A stretch of 64,000 nucleotides of DNA, from contig NZ_JYLF01000003.1 in assembly GCF_001043055.1 (NCBI RefSeq), positions 1 through 64,000 on the forward strand. Reading direction: 5' to 3'. The stretch's first letter is position 1, and each line of letters begins with the position of its first letter. The position numbers and the translations under genes are program-made. Under the pieces are notes generated by a model, which saw nothing but the letters and a program-made list of their open reading frames with translations, did not search any database and had not been told where the DNA came from. Shown one piece after another: positions 54,232 to 63,774 of this stretch. This DNA comes from Pseudomonas weihenstephanensis (GTDB lineage Bacteria > Pseudomonadota > Gammaproteobacteria > Pseudomonadales > Pseudomonadaceae).

Positions 54232-54300
54232 CGCGCAGATAAAACCTATCGCTGACGAGGAGTACGAGGCTGCGTCCGGCGGCGCAGCCGTCGTAAACCA
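54232..54300. repeat. REP-like element
   Basis: ATCGCTGACGAGGAGTACGA, GCTGCGTCCGGCGGCGCAGC and CGTCGTAAACC segments, with an internal GCTGCG/CGCAGC stem, form a REP-type repeat between the thioesterase gene and pdxY. Confidence 0.65.
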
Positions 54301-54415
54301 TTCAGCGCAGTGCCTCAGACACACCACACTCATCCGGTTTACGACCGCTTCGCGCCCGAGCAGCGCGTGCCTCGGCAGCGCCTACAGGCCGCGACGATGC
54401 CCCCTAGGGCAAGGA

Positions 54416-55288
54416 TTACAGGTTGATCGGCGTAGCCTCAAAGCGCACACGCGGGTGAGCAATACGGTCTTGAGCCCGCACCAATTGCAGCTCGTAACTG
54501 GCACATGCCTGGGTTTCGAGCAGCACTTCATGCACCGCCGATGCCGCAAATTCAAATGCGGCCACCAGGCTGTCTCCCAGCAGTACCCGTGCCAGGAATA
54601 AGCCGGACGTCAGGTCACCCACGCCTACAGGCTGGCGCGGAAACGCTAATAACGGGCGGCGTAAGTGCCAGCTCCCGTCATTCGTCACCAGCAACATCTC
54701 AAAACTTTCTTCAGGCTTGCCAGGGTATGACAGGTGCTTGACCAGTACCGCTTTGGGCCCGCGGGCCAGCATGCTGCGCGCCATCGCCAGGCAATCGAAC
54801 AGCGATTGCGGATGACGACCACAGAAGCTGTCCAGTTCCAGCTGGTTAGGACACAGAAAATCCGCCACTGCGGCCGCCTCATTCAGCAGAAAGTCACTGA
54901 CTTCGTACGGCACGATGCAGCCTTTCTCCGGGTGCCCCATGACGGGGTCGCACAGGTAAAGCGCATTGGGGTTGACCGCCTTAATGCGCGCGACCCCGCT
55001 GAGGATGGCCCGACCCTGTGCCGCGCTCCCCAAATAGCCAGATAACACCGCATCGCAGTTACCCAGTTCGCCAATCGCGGCAATACCGTCAACCAGCGCA
55101 GGAATTTGCTCAGGGGCCAGCACTTCGCCAGCCCACTGACCATACTGAGTGTGGTTCGAGAACTGAACCGTGTTTAAGGGCCATACATTCACACCCACGC
55201 GCTGCATAGGAAAGACGGCTGCGCTGTTGCCGGCATGGCCGAAAACCACGTGGGATTGGATAGCAAGTAAGTGAGGCGTACGTTTCAT
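54416..55288 (-). CDS. pdxY: pyridoxal kinase PdxY
   Basis: 290 aa ribokinase-like fold. [26 protein letters not shown] and [12 protein letters not shown] at the N-terminus bind pyridoxal. [15 protein letters not shown] is the conserved motif and [19 protein letters not shown] carries the catalytic aspartate (GVGDLTSG). It phosphorylates pyridoxal in the vitamin B6 salvage pathway. Divergent from the DUF3301 gene. Confidence 0.95.
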   Translation of the reverse strand: MKRTPHLLAIQSHVVFGHAGNSAAVFPMQRVGVNVWPLNTVQFSNHTQYGQWAGEVLAPEQIPALVDGIAAIGELGNCDAVLSGYLGSAAQGRAILSGVARIKAVNPNALYLCDPVMGHPEKGCIVPYEVSDFLLNEAAAVADFLCPNQLELDSFCGRHPQSLFDCLAMARSMLARGPKAVLVKHLSYPGKPEESFEMLLVTNDGSWHLRRPLLAFPRQPVGVGDLTSGLFLARVLLGDSLVAAFEFAASAVHEVLLETQACASYELQLVRAQDRIAHPRVRFEATPINL

Positions 55289-55401
55289 GCCGGATTCCAG
55301 ACTGCGGGTGGATTCAAGCCACGCAGTATGCGACGAAAAGCAACCTGTACGACAGGCTGAAGACGCAGTTAAGCTGAGCCTATTCTGTTGGAGCCCACGT
55401 C

Positions 55402-55809
55402 ATGCTGACCCTTGGAAATATGTTTGTGCTGATGCTACTGGCCACTGCTGCTGCCTGGCTGTGGCACAACCACGGTATGCGCGAGCGAGCGCTGGAGCGC
55501 GTCAAACAGCACTGCAACAAGCTCGACATCGAATTGCTCGATGAAAACGTGGCCCTCAAGAAAATCGGATTCATTGCGGACGCCAAGGGCAATCGACGCT
55601 TGGCCCGTGTGTATAACTTTGAGTTCACCGTCACCGGCGATCAACGCCATGCTGGCACCATCACTCAATTTGGCGCCCACAGCGCGAAGATCGAGCTGGC
55701 ACCCTACCCGTTCCAAGCACAACCTGAGCCTGAGCATCGCGACATCCCCAGCGCACAAATCATAGAGCTGAGCCAATGGCGCCAGGAGCACACCAAACCG
55801 CCCCAGTGA
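55402..55809 (+). CDS. DUF3301 single-pass membrane protein
   Basis: 135 aa. One N-terminal helix (LTLGNMFVLMLLATAAAWLWH) then a soluble part with RALERVKQHCNKLDIELLDENVALKKIGFIADAKGNRRLARVYNFEFTVTGDQRHAG, the DUF3301 block. Function unknown; it is conserved next to pdxY in pseudomonads. No strong ribosome binding site. Confidence 0.85.
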   Translation: MLTLGNMFVLMLLATAAAWLWHNHGMRERALERVKQHCNKLDIELLDENVALKKIGFIADAKGNRRLARVYNFEFTVTGDQRHAGTITQFGAHSAKIELAPYPFQAQPEPEHRDIPSAQIIELSQWRQEHTKPPQ

Positions 55810-55906
55810 TGAATCTCGAGGAGCGCTTCCTTCCTGAGCGCCTCTTTCTCGCCTTTTTTAGTTCCCCTGTGGATAACTTTTCATAAAACCCCGTCAATAG
55901 CGCTGA

Positions 55907-55997
55907 AACCTTTGAAATAGACACTTCAAGGAGGTTAAAACAGATGTCAAAAAAAAGGATTGTAGGACAACTTTACCAGTACAAAATGGCGTATTAA
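55907..55997 (+). CDS. 17-codon ORF with its ribosome binding site in a hairpin
   Basis: ATG 55944 to TAA 55997 encodes MSKKRIVGQLYQYKMAY. AAGGAGG (55928-55934) is 9 bp upstream, the best ribosome binding site in this area. That site lies in the 3' arm of a hairpin: AACCTTTGAA (55907-55916) pairs with TTCAA-gg-AGGTT (55925-55936), loop of 8. It could be a leader peptide or small protein; no gene follows it in the same direction, and the next gene is convergent. Coordinates include the hairpin. Confidence 0.4.
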
Positions 55998-56000
55998 TCC

Positions 56001-56027
56001 AAAATCAGCCCCGAAATCGATCAGGGC
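56001..56027 (-). terminator. weak terminator of the COG0523 operon
   Basis: Minus-strand stem GCCCTGA/TTCGGGGC (one wobble pair) followed by TGATTTTGG, beyond the stop of the gene at 56071. Confidence 0.5.
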
Positions 56028-56070
56028 CGACTGCTTATTCAGCAAGTCCGCCCGCGTTAACCGTTAATGC

Positions 56071-57045
56071 CTACAGGGGATGAACGAGGCAGTCTTGCAG
56101 CCCTTTTTTGAGTGAATTCACGTCCTGAGGGCTTTCGAAGATCAATTCAACGCGCGAATCGGTGCGCCACTCGCTGGCTTTCCAAGGTTGGAGACTGTTT
56201 TCAAGGCAATTGACTGAAAACCACCCTGAGGGCGCATGCACAACGAGCTTAGCGCGCAGCCAGTTCAGCCCCTGAAGCCAATGCCTGAGCAGCACCAGGT
56301 CAAATTGCAGTGAGGCGTGCCATTTCCAGCCAATACTCCACGCCTCCGGCTGCTGTTGCGTCATCACGAAGGGGGTCTGGGGGTCAGAAAAAACGCTTAC
56401 TACTGAATTAAAATCCTTATAAATCAACGAGTTATCCACAGCATGAATATCGCTCATAGTGGCTACAGGCAGCGTATTTAGCGGGATGTAGCCCTGCTCG
56501 GTCCATAAAACAGGGCACTTTGGCAGGCTGCATGCAATCTGCTCACGTTGCTCATTTTGGACACTATTAGATTTATTCATGACCACTAAACCGGCCATTT
56601 TCAAGGCTTCTTGTTGGGTTGCAGGCACCGGTTTACCCAACGCTAACGCCTCGGCATCTAGCACTATTACGCACGGCTGCAAGGCTAAAACACCTAACCA
56701 GGGCGCAGCGCTGAGCTGCTGGAGGATTTGCGCAGGATGCCCGAGACCCGAAGGCTCAATGAATAAGCGATCAGGCTTTGCCTGACGTAACAGACGGCTC
56801 AAACCAATCTGAAAAGGCGCACCGTTCACGCAACAGACACAGCCGCCCGCGACTTCAGTAATAGCGATTGCATCACCGCTTTGGCTCATCAAAGCAGCAT
56901 CCAGACCTATTTGACCGAACTCATTCACCAGTACCGCCCAACGTTCGTGCACAGGCTTCTGGGCCATCAGGTGCTGAATCAGGCTGGTTTTGCCTGCGCC
57001 CAGCGGCCCGGCGATCACATGGGTAGGAATGTTGTGCAGCATCAT
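56071..57045 (-). CDS. COG0523 (CobW/ZigA-type) metal GTPase, short form
   Basis: 324 aa from ATG 57045. Walker A GPLGAGKTSL, the metal-binding GGCVCCVNGAPF (CxCC), VNEFG switch segment and the NKxD-like motif MNKSNS, which is degenerate. The second half is the CobW C-terminal domain. Family members deliver metal (mostly zinc) to client proteins using GTP. Third gene of the Zur-linked unit, 37 bp after DUF1826. With its unusual NKxD the nucleotide preference may differ. Confidence 0.87.
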   Translation of the reverse strand: MMLHNIPTHVIAGPLGAGKTSLIQHLMAQKPVHERWAVLVNEFGQIGLDAALMSQSGDAIAITEVAGGCVCCVNGAPFQIGLSRLLRQAKPDRLFIEPSGLGHPAQILQQLSAAPWLGVLALQPCVIVLDAEALALGKPVPATQQEALKMAGLVVMNKSNSVQNEQREQIACSLPKCPVLWTEQGYIPLNTLPVATMSDIHAVDNSLIYKDFNSVVSVFSDPQTPFVMTQQQPEAWSIGWKWHASLQFDLVLLRHWLQGLNWLRAKLVVHAPSGWFSVNCLENSLQPWKASEWRTDSRVELIFESPQDVNSLKKGLQDCLVHPL

Positions 57046-57082
57046 CAAACGCTTCTGTAGGGATGGAAGGCTGCAATATGCC

Positions 57083-57733
57083 TCAGGCCAGCCAATCCAG
57101 GGTCAAAATCAGCCGTCGTTCGCCGGCTTGCAGCGCAGGCGAACGATGGATCAAGCCTGCACCCTCGTTGCCTTGCCACTTTTCGCCTTTAAGCAGCGCC
57201 ACATCTCCTGTGCTCAGTTGCTCAATCAACGCTGCTTGAGTCGGCTCTGCCTGCGCCTGGCCCAGTTGCTGACGTGCCATCACGCCCTCGGCGAGCCACT
57301 GACTGCCCTGTCCTGCGTAGGTGGTGATCAGGCGTGCAGGCACATGATCAACGTGAAAGCGCGGGCACATGGCCTTATCCAAGGCCCTGAGACGCAGCCC
57401 AATACGTTTGGCGCCTAACAAACAAGCATAGGCGCTGACCAACCAGGCAACATCCGCCATGAAGCTTTCATAGCCTTCCAAATCGTTGAACCTGTGCGCA
57501 AGCCCATAAAGGTTGGGCTGAGCGTTTTCATCGTTCATTTCCAGGCTCAAGGCATCCGCCAAAGGCTCATCCAACGACAGCAGTAAATCGCTGAAATCAG
57601 CAATATGCACAGGCAAGTGGCGCTGCCAGACGGCCAAATTGACGTCTTGATCCAGTACACGTGTGAGGATTTGGGGAGTGGCCCCGCAGACCTGTTTTAT
57701 CGTCATGTTTGGGCTGCAAGCGAAGGCATTCAT
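57083..57733 (-). CDS. DUF1826 protein
   Basis: 216 aa. RFHVDHVPARLITTYAGQGSQWL, with H-x-D and a later GLIHRSPAL, resembles a 2-oxoglutarate-dioxygenase-like jelly-roll core of the DUF1826 family, conserved in zinc-starvation gene clusters. The ATG overlaps the preceding gene's stop (ATGA), so it is coupled to the COG0523 GTPase at 57733. The function is not established; a metal-related role follows from the neighbours. Confidence 0.85.
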   Translation of the reverse strand: MNAFACSPNMTIKQVCGATPQILTRVLDQDVNLAVWQRHLPVHIADFSDLLLSLDEPLADALSLEMNDENAQPNLYGLAHRFNDLEGYESFMADVAWLVSAYACLLGAKRIGLRLRALDKAMCPRFHVDHVPARLITTYAGQGSQWLAEGVMARQQLGQAQAEPTQAALIEQLSTGDVALLKGEKWQGNEGAGLIHRSPALQAGERRLILTLDWLA

Positions 57734-58941
57734 CAGGCGGCCACCTCGTCATACCACCCACCAAACGGGTCGCTCATCTGCCGCCAGCCCTCTACACCCA
57801 AGGCCATCTCTTCATCAGTCAACAGGCAGGAGTCGAGTTCATGTGTGAGCTGATTGAAGTCGATATGTTGACCGATAAAGACCAATTCCTGACGACAGTC
57901 AGCGGTGTCCGGCAGCCATTTCTTAAGGATTTCGGCCTTGGCATCTGCCTCTTGCGGCCACTGATCACGGGGTACAAATCGCCACCAGCGCCCGGCATAT
58001 CCATAGCGCATTAAACCGCCCGCCTGTGACCAGCTGCCGGCTTCCTGGTACTTGCTGGCCAGCCAGAAAAAACCCTTGGAACGCAGCAATTTACCGTTCG
58101 TCCACGGTCGATCAATAAAATTAAAAAAACGTTCCGGGTGGAAAGGCCGACGTGCCCGGTAAGCCGTCGAGGCAATGCCATATTCTTCGGTTTCAGGCAC
58201 ATGTTCACCGCGCAGTTCTTGCAACCAGCCTGGCGCTTGAGCTGCGCGCTCGAAATCAAAACGTCCCGTATCCAGAATTTTATTCAGCGGGACTTCACCC
58301 ATGACCATTGCAATGATTTCAGCCTGAGCATTCAGTCGTTGAAGAATGGCCATCAACTCCTGACGCTCAACACGGCTGATGAGGTCTATTTTGCTGACCA
58401 AAATAACGTCGGCAAACTCGATTTGTTCGATTAAAAGATCAGTGATCGAACGCTCATCTTCCTCCCCCAATGTCTCACCGCGCGTGCCAAGGCTTTCGGC
58501 GGCCTGGTAATCGTGTAAAAAATTCAGGCCATCAACGACAGTGACCATCGTATCGAGGCGCGCGATGTCGGCCAGGCTTTGGCCCTCGTCGTCTCGAAAC
58601 GTGAAGGTTTCTGCGACTGGCAGCGGTTCAGAAATACCCGTGGACTCGATCAATAAATAATCAAATCGACCTTCCTTGGCCAGTTTGCTGACCTCTTCCA
58701 GCAAGTCTTCACGCAGGGTGCAGCAAATGCAGCCATTGCTCATTTCGACCAATTTTTCTTCTGCCCGGTTCAGGCTCACATCGCGCTGAACCTGGGCACC
58801 ATCAATATTGATTTCACTCATGTCATTCACGATGACCGCGACGCGCAAGTTGTCGCGGTTACGCAGAATGTAATTGAGCAGGGTGCTTTTTCCTGCACCG
58901 AGAAAACCAGACAACACTGTCACGGGTAGACGATTGGGCAT
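57733..58941 (-). CDS. COG0523 (ZigA-type) zinc metallochaperone GTPase
   Basis: 402 aa. Walker [28 protein letters not shown] (CxCC metal site), the ESTGISEP switch and SKID guanine-specificity motif; the C-terminal CobW domain begins around 270. It is the long form typical of zinc-responsive COG0523 proteins in proteobacteria. First gene of a three-gene unit (this, DUF1826, second GTPase) reading away from the Zur-like boxes and folE2. Confidence 0.92.
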   Translation of the reverse strand: MPNRLPVTVLSGFLGAGKSTLLNYILRNRDNLRVAVIVNDMSEINIDGAQVQRDVSLNRAEEKLVEMSNGCICCTLREDLLEEVSKLAKEGRFDYLLIESTGISEPLPVAETFTFRDDEGQSLADIARLDTMVTVVDGLNFLHDYQAAESLGTRGETLGEEDERSITDLLIEQIEFADVILVSKIDLISRVERQELMAILQRLNAQAEIIAMVMGEVPLNKILDTGRFDFERAAQAPGWLQELRGEHVPETEEYGIASTAYRARRPFHPERFFNFIDRPWTNGKLLRSKGFFWLASKYQEAGSWSQAGGLMRYGYAGRWWRFVPRDQWPQEADAKAEILKKWLPDTADCRQELVFIGQHIDFNQLTHELDSCLLTDEEMALGVEGWRQMSDPFGGWYDEVAA

Positions 58942-59010
58942 GGAAGTTCCTCATCAGGGTCGGCAGGTCAAAGCGCCCGCTTGTGGGCGTGATCATTAAA
59001 TTGCTTCTAG

Positions 59011-59057
59011 TGATACATTATAACAATACAAGGCATTATAATTGTTATCTTGTAACG
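59011..59057. promoter_or_regulatory. two Zur-like boxes in the divergent zinc promoter
   Basis: TGATACATTATAACA (59011-59025) and TGTTATCTTGTAACG (59043-59057) each fit the AT-rich 15-bp Zur palindrome (TGTTATAATATAACA) with a few mismatches. They are 32 bp apart, three helical turns, and lie between the COG0523 operon and folE2. Confidence 0.75.
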
Positions 59058-59085
59058 TCACGCTTTTCCATAGATGGGATTTTTT

Positions 59086-59982
59086 ATGAACGCCCTTACT
59101 CTTCCTGACATTGCGTCACAAAACGCCCGGCAGACTGTTCCGCTGGAATGGGTCGGCATGTGCGGCATTGCACTACCTGTTGTGATAAATGGTCAGCGTT
59201 TGGCCGCAACCGCCGATGCCGGTGTCAGCCTTGATGACGGCGAGGCACGTGGCATCCATATGTCGCGCTTATATTTAGCGCTCGAAGTTTTAGATTCGCA
59301 GGCTCTGAACCCGCTACTTTTGAAGAAAATTTTGCAGCAGTTTTTGGACTCGCATGACGATTTATCCATCTGTGCCTACCTAAAAATCCACACGCAGGTG
59401 CTGTTAAAACGACCCGCATTAGTCAGCGCATTAAGTGGATGGAAGAGCTACCCAGTCAGCATCGAAGCTTCACTGAAAAATGGAATGTTCCACGTGGAAC
59501 TAAAAATCGACGTGGACTATTCATCCACTTGCCCTTGTTCAGCCGCGTTAGCACGCCAACTAATCCAACAACAATTTGTCGATGACTTCGCGAACAAACC
59601 ACTCCATCACGCCGAAGTGTTGACATGGCTTGGCAGTACTCAAGGCATTGTGGCTACTCCGCATAGCCAGAGAAGCACGGCTCACTTGCAGCTGCATCTC
59701 GGTCGCGAGCTGCAAAATTTTCCGATCAACAACATCATTGATGAAGCAGAAACAGCCCTGGGCACCGCAGTACAAACAGCCGTAAAACGCGCAGACGAAC
59801 AAGCCTTCGCATTAGCCAATGGGCAAAATTTAATGTTTTGTGAGGATGCTGCGCGACGCTTGAATGTCGCGCTGAAAAGTACAGCGGGGGTTAAAGGCTT
59901 CAGCCTTAAGGTGGTGCATGCCGAGAGTTTGCACAGCCACGATGCGGTGGCTCAGAGTCGCTGGAATTGGCGAAATGCCTAG
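59086..59982 (+). CDS. folE2: GTP cyclohydrolase FolE2 (type IB)
   Basis: 298 aa from ATG 59086 (MNALTLPDIASQNARQ); the in-frame ATG 59074 would add four residues. DYSSTCPCSAALARQLIQQQF contains the metal-binding/catalytic cysteine (Cys149). TPHSQRSTAHLQLHLG and QNLMFCEDAARRL are the other family motifs. It makes dihydroneopterin triphosphate from GTP without needing zinc, so it backs up zinc-dependent FolE when zinc is short. Zur-like boxes upstream fit that role. Confidence 0.94.
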   Translation: MNALTLPDIASQNARQTVPLEWVGMCGIALPVVINGQRLAATADAGVSLDDGEARGIHMSRLYLALEVLDSQALNPLLLKKILQQFLDSHDDLSICAYLKIHTQVLLKRPALVSALSGWKSYPVSIEASLKNGMFHVELKIDVDYSSTCPCSAALARQLIQQQFVDDFANKPLHHAEVLTWLGSTQGIVATPHSQRSTAHLQLHLGRELQNFPINNIIDEAETALGTAVQTAVKRADEQAFALANGQNLMFCEDAARRLNVALKSTAGVKGFSLKVVHAESLHSHDAVAQSRWNWRNA

Positions 59983-59989
59983 AGGGCGT

Positions 59990-60018
59990 TCCGCGCACTG
60001 ATGGGCCCAGTGCGCGGA
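59990..60018. terminator. hairpin between convergent folE2 and DUF3617 genes
   Basis: Perfect 11-bp inverted repeat TCCGCGCACTG/CAGTGCGCGGA with a 7-base loop; no T-run, so termination is uncertain. Confidence 0.6.
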
Positions 60019-60027
60019 CAGCTTGAA

Positions 60028-60546
60028 TCATGTGCGAGGTTTGACGGTTCCACAGTTTTGGCCCAGCCATACCGCACGGGTATCCATGCTGCCTTTTTGC
60101 TGAACACCCGTGGCGTTGAACGTGCCGTTTACTTGGGTACTAAACTCTCGGTCGCTGGCAAATGTGGCAACCCCTGCGCCTTGGGCTTTTGGGCAACTAA
60201 AGCGAAACTTCCACTGATTTCCACTACGCTCAGTGATCTGCTGATTACAACCGGACTTCGGATCTGTCAGCGGGATCGCATCTGATTTGACCTGCTCAGA
60301 CGTCAGGCATACCCGCACACCTTTACCACCAACGGTGATCCCTTGGTTTTCCAATTGCGCCTGTTGCTCCGGGGTCAACATGGATTGCAATTGGCCCAAC
60401 ATCAGTTGCAGGTCAGGAAGCTGTTGGCCATCGACTTGCATATTGCTGGTGGTCAGCTCCCAAAGGCCCGGTTGCAGCATTTGGGCTTGAGCCACAGGTA
60501 TCGATAAACCACAGGCCATGAGCAGCCCAAGCACACGAACATTCAT
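60028..60546 (-). CDS. DUF3617 periplasmic protein
   Basis: 172 aa from ATG 60546 (GGAG 7 bp upstream). Signal peptide MNVRVLGLLMACGLSIPVAQA. MLQPGLWELTTSNMQVDGQQLPDL is the DUF3617 opening. Three cysteine-containing stretches (VRVCLTSEQV, SGCNQQITERSG, RFSCPKAQG) and the final GQNCGTVKP suggest disulfides. Function unknown. Convergent with folE2. Confidence 0.86.
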   Translation of the reverse strand: MNVRVLGLLMACGLSIPVAQAQMLQPGLWELTTSNMQVDGQQLPDLQLMLGQLQSMLTPEQQAQLENQGITVGGKGVRVCLTSEQVKSDAIPLTDPKSGCNQQITERSGNQWKFRFSCPKAQGAGVATFASDREFSTQVNGTFNATGVQQKGSMDTRAVWLGQNCGTVKPRT

Positions 60547-60682
60547 CAAGTAGCTCCTACGGATATGTGGGGGTTAGACGTTGAAAAACAGCAAGCGTTG
60601 CATCAGCAAGCATTTAGGGACATTCATTGCATAACGTGGTCTTTTAGTACGCAGCGTCACACATTGAGGAGCAAGGATACGC

Positions 60683-62122
60683 ATGGATTATCTCGGCCCG
60701 CACGTTTTCGGTTATCTGATTTTATTGATCCACACCTTGGGTTTGATTGCCGCCGTGCACGCGGTATTAACCGTGAGAACCGCTCAAGGTGCAATTGCCT
60801 GGGCCATGTCATTGTTCTTCATTCCCTACTTCACGCTCATCCCGTATTTGATTTTTGGCCGTAGCACCTTCGACGATTACATCCGCGCCAGACGTCAGGC
60901 CAATCAGGAAATGCGTGAAGCCATCGCAGATCTGAACTGGCGACCTTGGGTCGAGGAAGCCCTTGCCGCACGTAACTCAAAGGCCTACACCTCTTTGCGA
61001 GCAATGCCCAAGCTAGGCCGAATGCCGTGCCTGGCGAACAATCAGGTGAGTCTACTGATCAACGGAACAGCAACGTTCAACGCCATTTTTGAAGCCATCC
61101 GCACCGCCGAACAGGTGGTCCTGGTGCAGTTTTTTATCATTCATAACGACGACCTTGGTATGAAACTGCATGCCCTGCTGCTCGAAAAAGCGGCTCAAGG
61201 GGTTCAGGTGTATGTGTTGTACGACAGCATTGGCAGCCATTCTTTGCCCAATAGTTATTCCGAGTCGTTGCGTGCGGGGGGCGTTCAAGCGCAGGCATTT
61301 GCCACCCGCGGCGGCTGGATCAGTCGCTTTCAGGTCAACTTTCGTAACCACCGCAAAGTGGTTGTGGTGGATGGTGTGAAAGGGTTTGTCGGCGGGCATA
61401 ACGTTGGCGATGAATACTTGGGAGCCAAACCGCCTCTGTCTCCGTGGCGCGATACCCACGTCGAGGTCTGCGGGCCGGTGGTGGCTTGCCTGCAAGAGTC
61501 GTTCGCCGAAGACTGGTTCTGGGCTGCGCGCAAACTACCGCCGTTGATCCTGCCGCAGGCTTACCCGGAAGGCGGTGTACTGTGCCAATTTCTAGCCAGC
61601 GGCCCAGCCGATCCGTACGAAACCTGCTCACTGTTTTTTGTTGAAGCCATCCATGCCGCCACTGAACGGGTGTGGATAACAACGCCTTACTTCGTGCCGG
61701 ATGAAGCGGTTTTTTCCGCATTGAGGCTTGCCGTGTTGCGCGGGGTGGATGTACGCATCCTCATTCCCTCACGGCCCGACCATAAAATTGTGTATGCGGC
61801 CTCCAGCCTGTATGCCTTCGAGGCGGTGCGTGCTGGGGTGAAAATGTTCCGCTACCAGCCAGGGTTCATTCATCAGAAGGTTGTGCTGGTCGACAACGAA
61901 ATCAGTGCGGTCGGCAGCGCCAATATGGACAACCGCTCGTTCCGCCTGAACTTTGAAGTGATGCTGCTGACGGTCGACGAAGCGTTTGCCCGCGAAGTCG
62001 AACATATGCTGCTGGACGACTTTGCCCTGGCGCGTGAAATCACCGAAGACGACATCAAAACCACGCACCGTTTGCAGCAACTTGGCATGCGTGTGGCGCG
62101 CTTGGTTTCGCCTGTTCTATAA
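60683..62122 (+). CDS. cls: cardiolipin synthase A
   Basis: 479 aa phospholipase D superfamily. Two N-terminal membrane helices ([41 protein letters not shown]), then two HKD motifs: His223-Lys225-Asp230 ([10 protein letters not shown]) and His397-Lys399-Asp404 (IHQKVVLVD). It condenses two phosphatidylglycerols to cardiolipin. GGAG and AAGGA precede the ATG. Followed by a bidirectional terminator shared with cfa. Confidence 0.95.
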   Translation: MDYLGPHVFGYLILLIHTLGLIAAVHAVLTVRTAQGAIAWAMSLFFIPYFTLIPYLIFGRSTFDDYIRARRQANQEMREAIADLNWRPWVEEALAARNSKAYTSLRAMPKLGRMPCLANNQVSLLINGTATFNAIFEAIRTAEQVVLVQFFIIHNDDLGMKLHALLLEKAAQGVQVYVLYDSIGSHSLPNSYSESLRAGGVQAQAFATRGGWISRFQVNFRNHRKVVVVDGVKGFVGGHNVGDEYLGAKPPLSPWRDTHVEVCGPVVACLQESFAEDWFWAARKLPPLILPQAYPEGGVLCQFLASGPADPYETCSLFFVEAIHAATERVWITTPYFVPDEAVFSALRLAVLRGVDVRILIPSRPDHKIVYAASSLYAFEAVRAGVKMFRYQPGFIHQKVVLVDNEISAVGSANMDNRSFRLNFEVMLLTVDEAFAREVEHMLLDDFALAREITEDDIKTTHRLQQLGMRVARLVSPVL

Positions 62123-62157
62123 AAAAGGGCCATGTCACTGAGTGACACGGCCCTTTG
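62121..62157. terminator. bidirectional terminator between cls and cfa
   Basis: AAAGGGCC-a-TGTCACT pairs with TGACA-c-GGCCCTTT around GAG. The long A-run on the left gives a T-run for minus-strand transcripts of cfa. Confidence 0.9.
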
Positions 62158-62180
62158 ACGATCACCGAAATCTCGACCGC

Positions 62181-63368
62181 TCAACGATAAATATCGGCCC
62201 TCGTCCGTGGCAACTCAAGCGAACCGTCGGCATACGGTTTTGCGGCGAGGATCTGATGAATGTTGATCCAGCCACGGGCAAACGCATACGCGCAGCCTGC
62301 AAGGTACAGCCGCCAAATCCTTAATGTCTGCTCTGGCACTTGCTTGGCAGCCGCCTCAAGGTTTTGTTCAAGGCGCTGACTCCAATGCTCCAGCGTGCGC
62401 GCGTAATGCAAACGCAGGCTCTCGACATCGACCACTTCCAGTCCAGCCTCGCTGATGTGTGCACTGATCATCGACAAGTGCGGTAATTCGCCGTTAGGAA
62501 ACACATAGCGCTCGATAAACTCCCCCGCACCGCGACCCACTTGGCGCCCGTCGGTGTGTTTGGCAGTAATGCCGTGGTTCATCACCAAACCACCTTCGCG
62601 CACTGCGTTGAACAATACTTGGCAGTACTCTCGCAGGTTGGCGTGGCCGACGTGCTCAAACATCCCCACGCTGACAATTTTGTCGAAGCGGCCATCTTGT
62701 GGCAGGTCACGGTAGTCGAGCAGTTGCAGATCGACCTTGTCTTGCAGACCTTCTGCCTTGACCCGTTCTTGAGCCAAGGCGAGTTGCTCTTTGCTCAGGG
62801 TGATACCAAACACCTTGACCCCGAATTCGCGTGCTGCAAAACGTGCCAACCCGCCCCAGCCACAGCCGACATCCAGCAGGTACTCACCTGGCTTGAGCCG
62901 AAGTTTTCGGCACAAGTGGCGAAACTTGGCTTGCTGAGCTTCATCCAGGCTCTCTTCACCGGTCTCAAAGTACCCGCAGGAATAGACCATCTCGCGGTCC
63001 AGCCATAACTGATAAAACGCGTTAGACAGGTCGTAATGGTAGGAAATGGACGCTGCGTCGGTAGCCTTGTCGTGGTAGTTGCGCGCGGGCGTGCTGTCAT
63101 CATCCTCGTCGAGCAACGCTTGGCTGAGTTCATCGCACACGCGTACGACTTCGCTGATTGACCCTTCAGACAGTTCCAGTCGACCTTCGACGAACGCACT
63201 GCCCAACAGGTCGAGACTGGGATGCATGAACTCAGAAACGATCTTCGGATCCTTGACCACAATGGTCACGCTGGGGGTTGGCCCCAGATCCAGTTCATGT
63301 CCATCCCAGAGCTTCAGCCGAAGTGGAATTTTAAGATTCTGTAAAGCTGGTGGCAGTTGCGCGAGCAT
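62181..63368 (-). CDS. cfa: cyclopropane-fatty-acyl-phospholipid synthase
   Basis: 395 aa. YHYDLSNAFYQLWLDREMVYSCGYF is the Cfa substrate motif and LLDVGCGWGGLA (about 164-175) the S-adenosylmethionine loop; GMFEHVGHANL follows. It adds a methylene bridge to unsaturated acyl chains of membrane lipids. A second pseudomonad Cfa-like protein usually sits elsewhere; here it is alone, convergent with cls. Confidence 0.93.
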   Translation of the reverse strand: MLAQLPPALQNLKIPLRLKLWDGHELDLGPTPSVTIVVKDPKIVSEFMHPSLDLLGSAFVEGRLELSEGSISEVVRVCDELSQALLDEDDDSTPARNYHDKATDAASISYHYDLSNAFYQLWLDREMVYSCGYFETGEESLDEAQQAKFRHLCRKLRLKPGEYLLDVGCGWGGLARFAAREFGVKVFGITLSKEQLALAQERVKAEGLQDKVDLQLLDYRDLPQDGRFDKIVSVGMFEHVGHANLREYCQVLFNAVREGGLVMNHGITAKHTDGRQVGRGAGEFIERYVFPNGELPHLSMISAHISEAGLEVVDVESLRLHYARTLEHWSQRLEQNLEAAAKQVPEQTLRIWRLYLAGCAYAFARGWINIHQILAAKPYADGSLELPRTRADIYR

Positions 63369-63499
63369 CAGTCATCCTCCCTCATTTCAGACGTCAAAAA
63401 ATAAGGGTAGTCGATTAACCCAAACTGTCAGCCTCACGGGCTAGAAGGTATGGGCTAGAGCCGATGAAACCTTTTTTAAGTTGCACCGCAAGGCCGCGC

Positions 63500-63667
63500 T
63501 TACTCAGGCGAAAACAGGTCTATAAAAAACGCCAGGCCCCACGCGACAAGACTTAAGCCCGCCAGTCCAGCCCCCAACCGATGCAGCTGAGAAGCCTGAG
63601 CACTCGCGCGTTGAAAACGAGGAAGAGATTCAAGGCCACCCTCTTCGACCTCTAAATCGACATGCAT
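63500..63667 (-). CDS. small single-pass membrane protein
   Basis: 55 aa from ATG 63667 (GAGAG upstream). Acidic N-terminus (MHVDLEVEEGGLESLPRF) and a C-terminal hydrophobic helix (LGAGLAGLSLVAWGLAFFIDLF). I do not recognise a family. It sits between cfa and the serine hydrolase gene on the same strand; function unknown. Confidence 0.55.
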   Translation of the reverse strand: MHVDLEVEEGGLESLPRFQRASAQASQLHRLGAGLAGLSLVAWGLAFFIDLFSPE

Positions 63668-63774
63668 GGACGCTCTCACTTCTGAAATATGTAATTGCGA
63701 TATAACAGAAGAGGTGAAACTTTCGTCGACCCGGCGCAATCTTCATTTTTGGAAAAGACCGCGCCGAAGCACGA

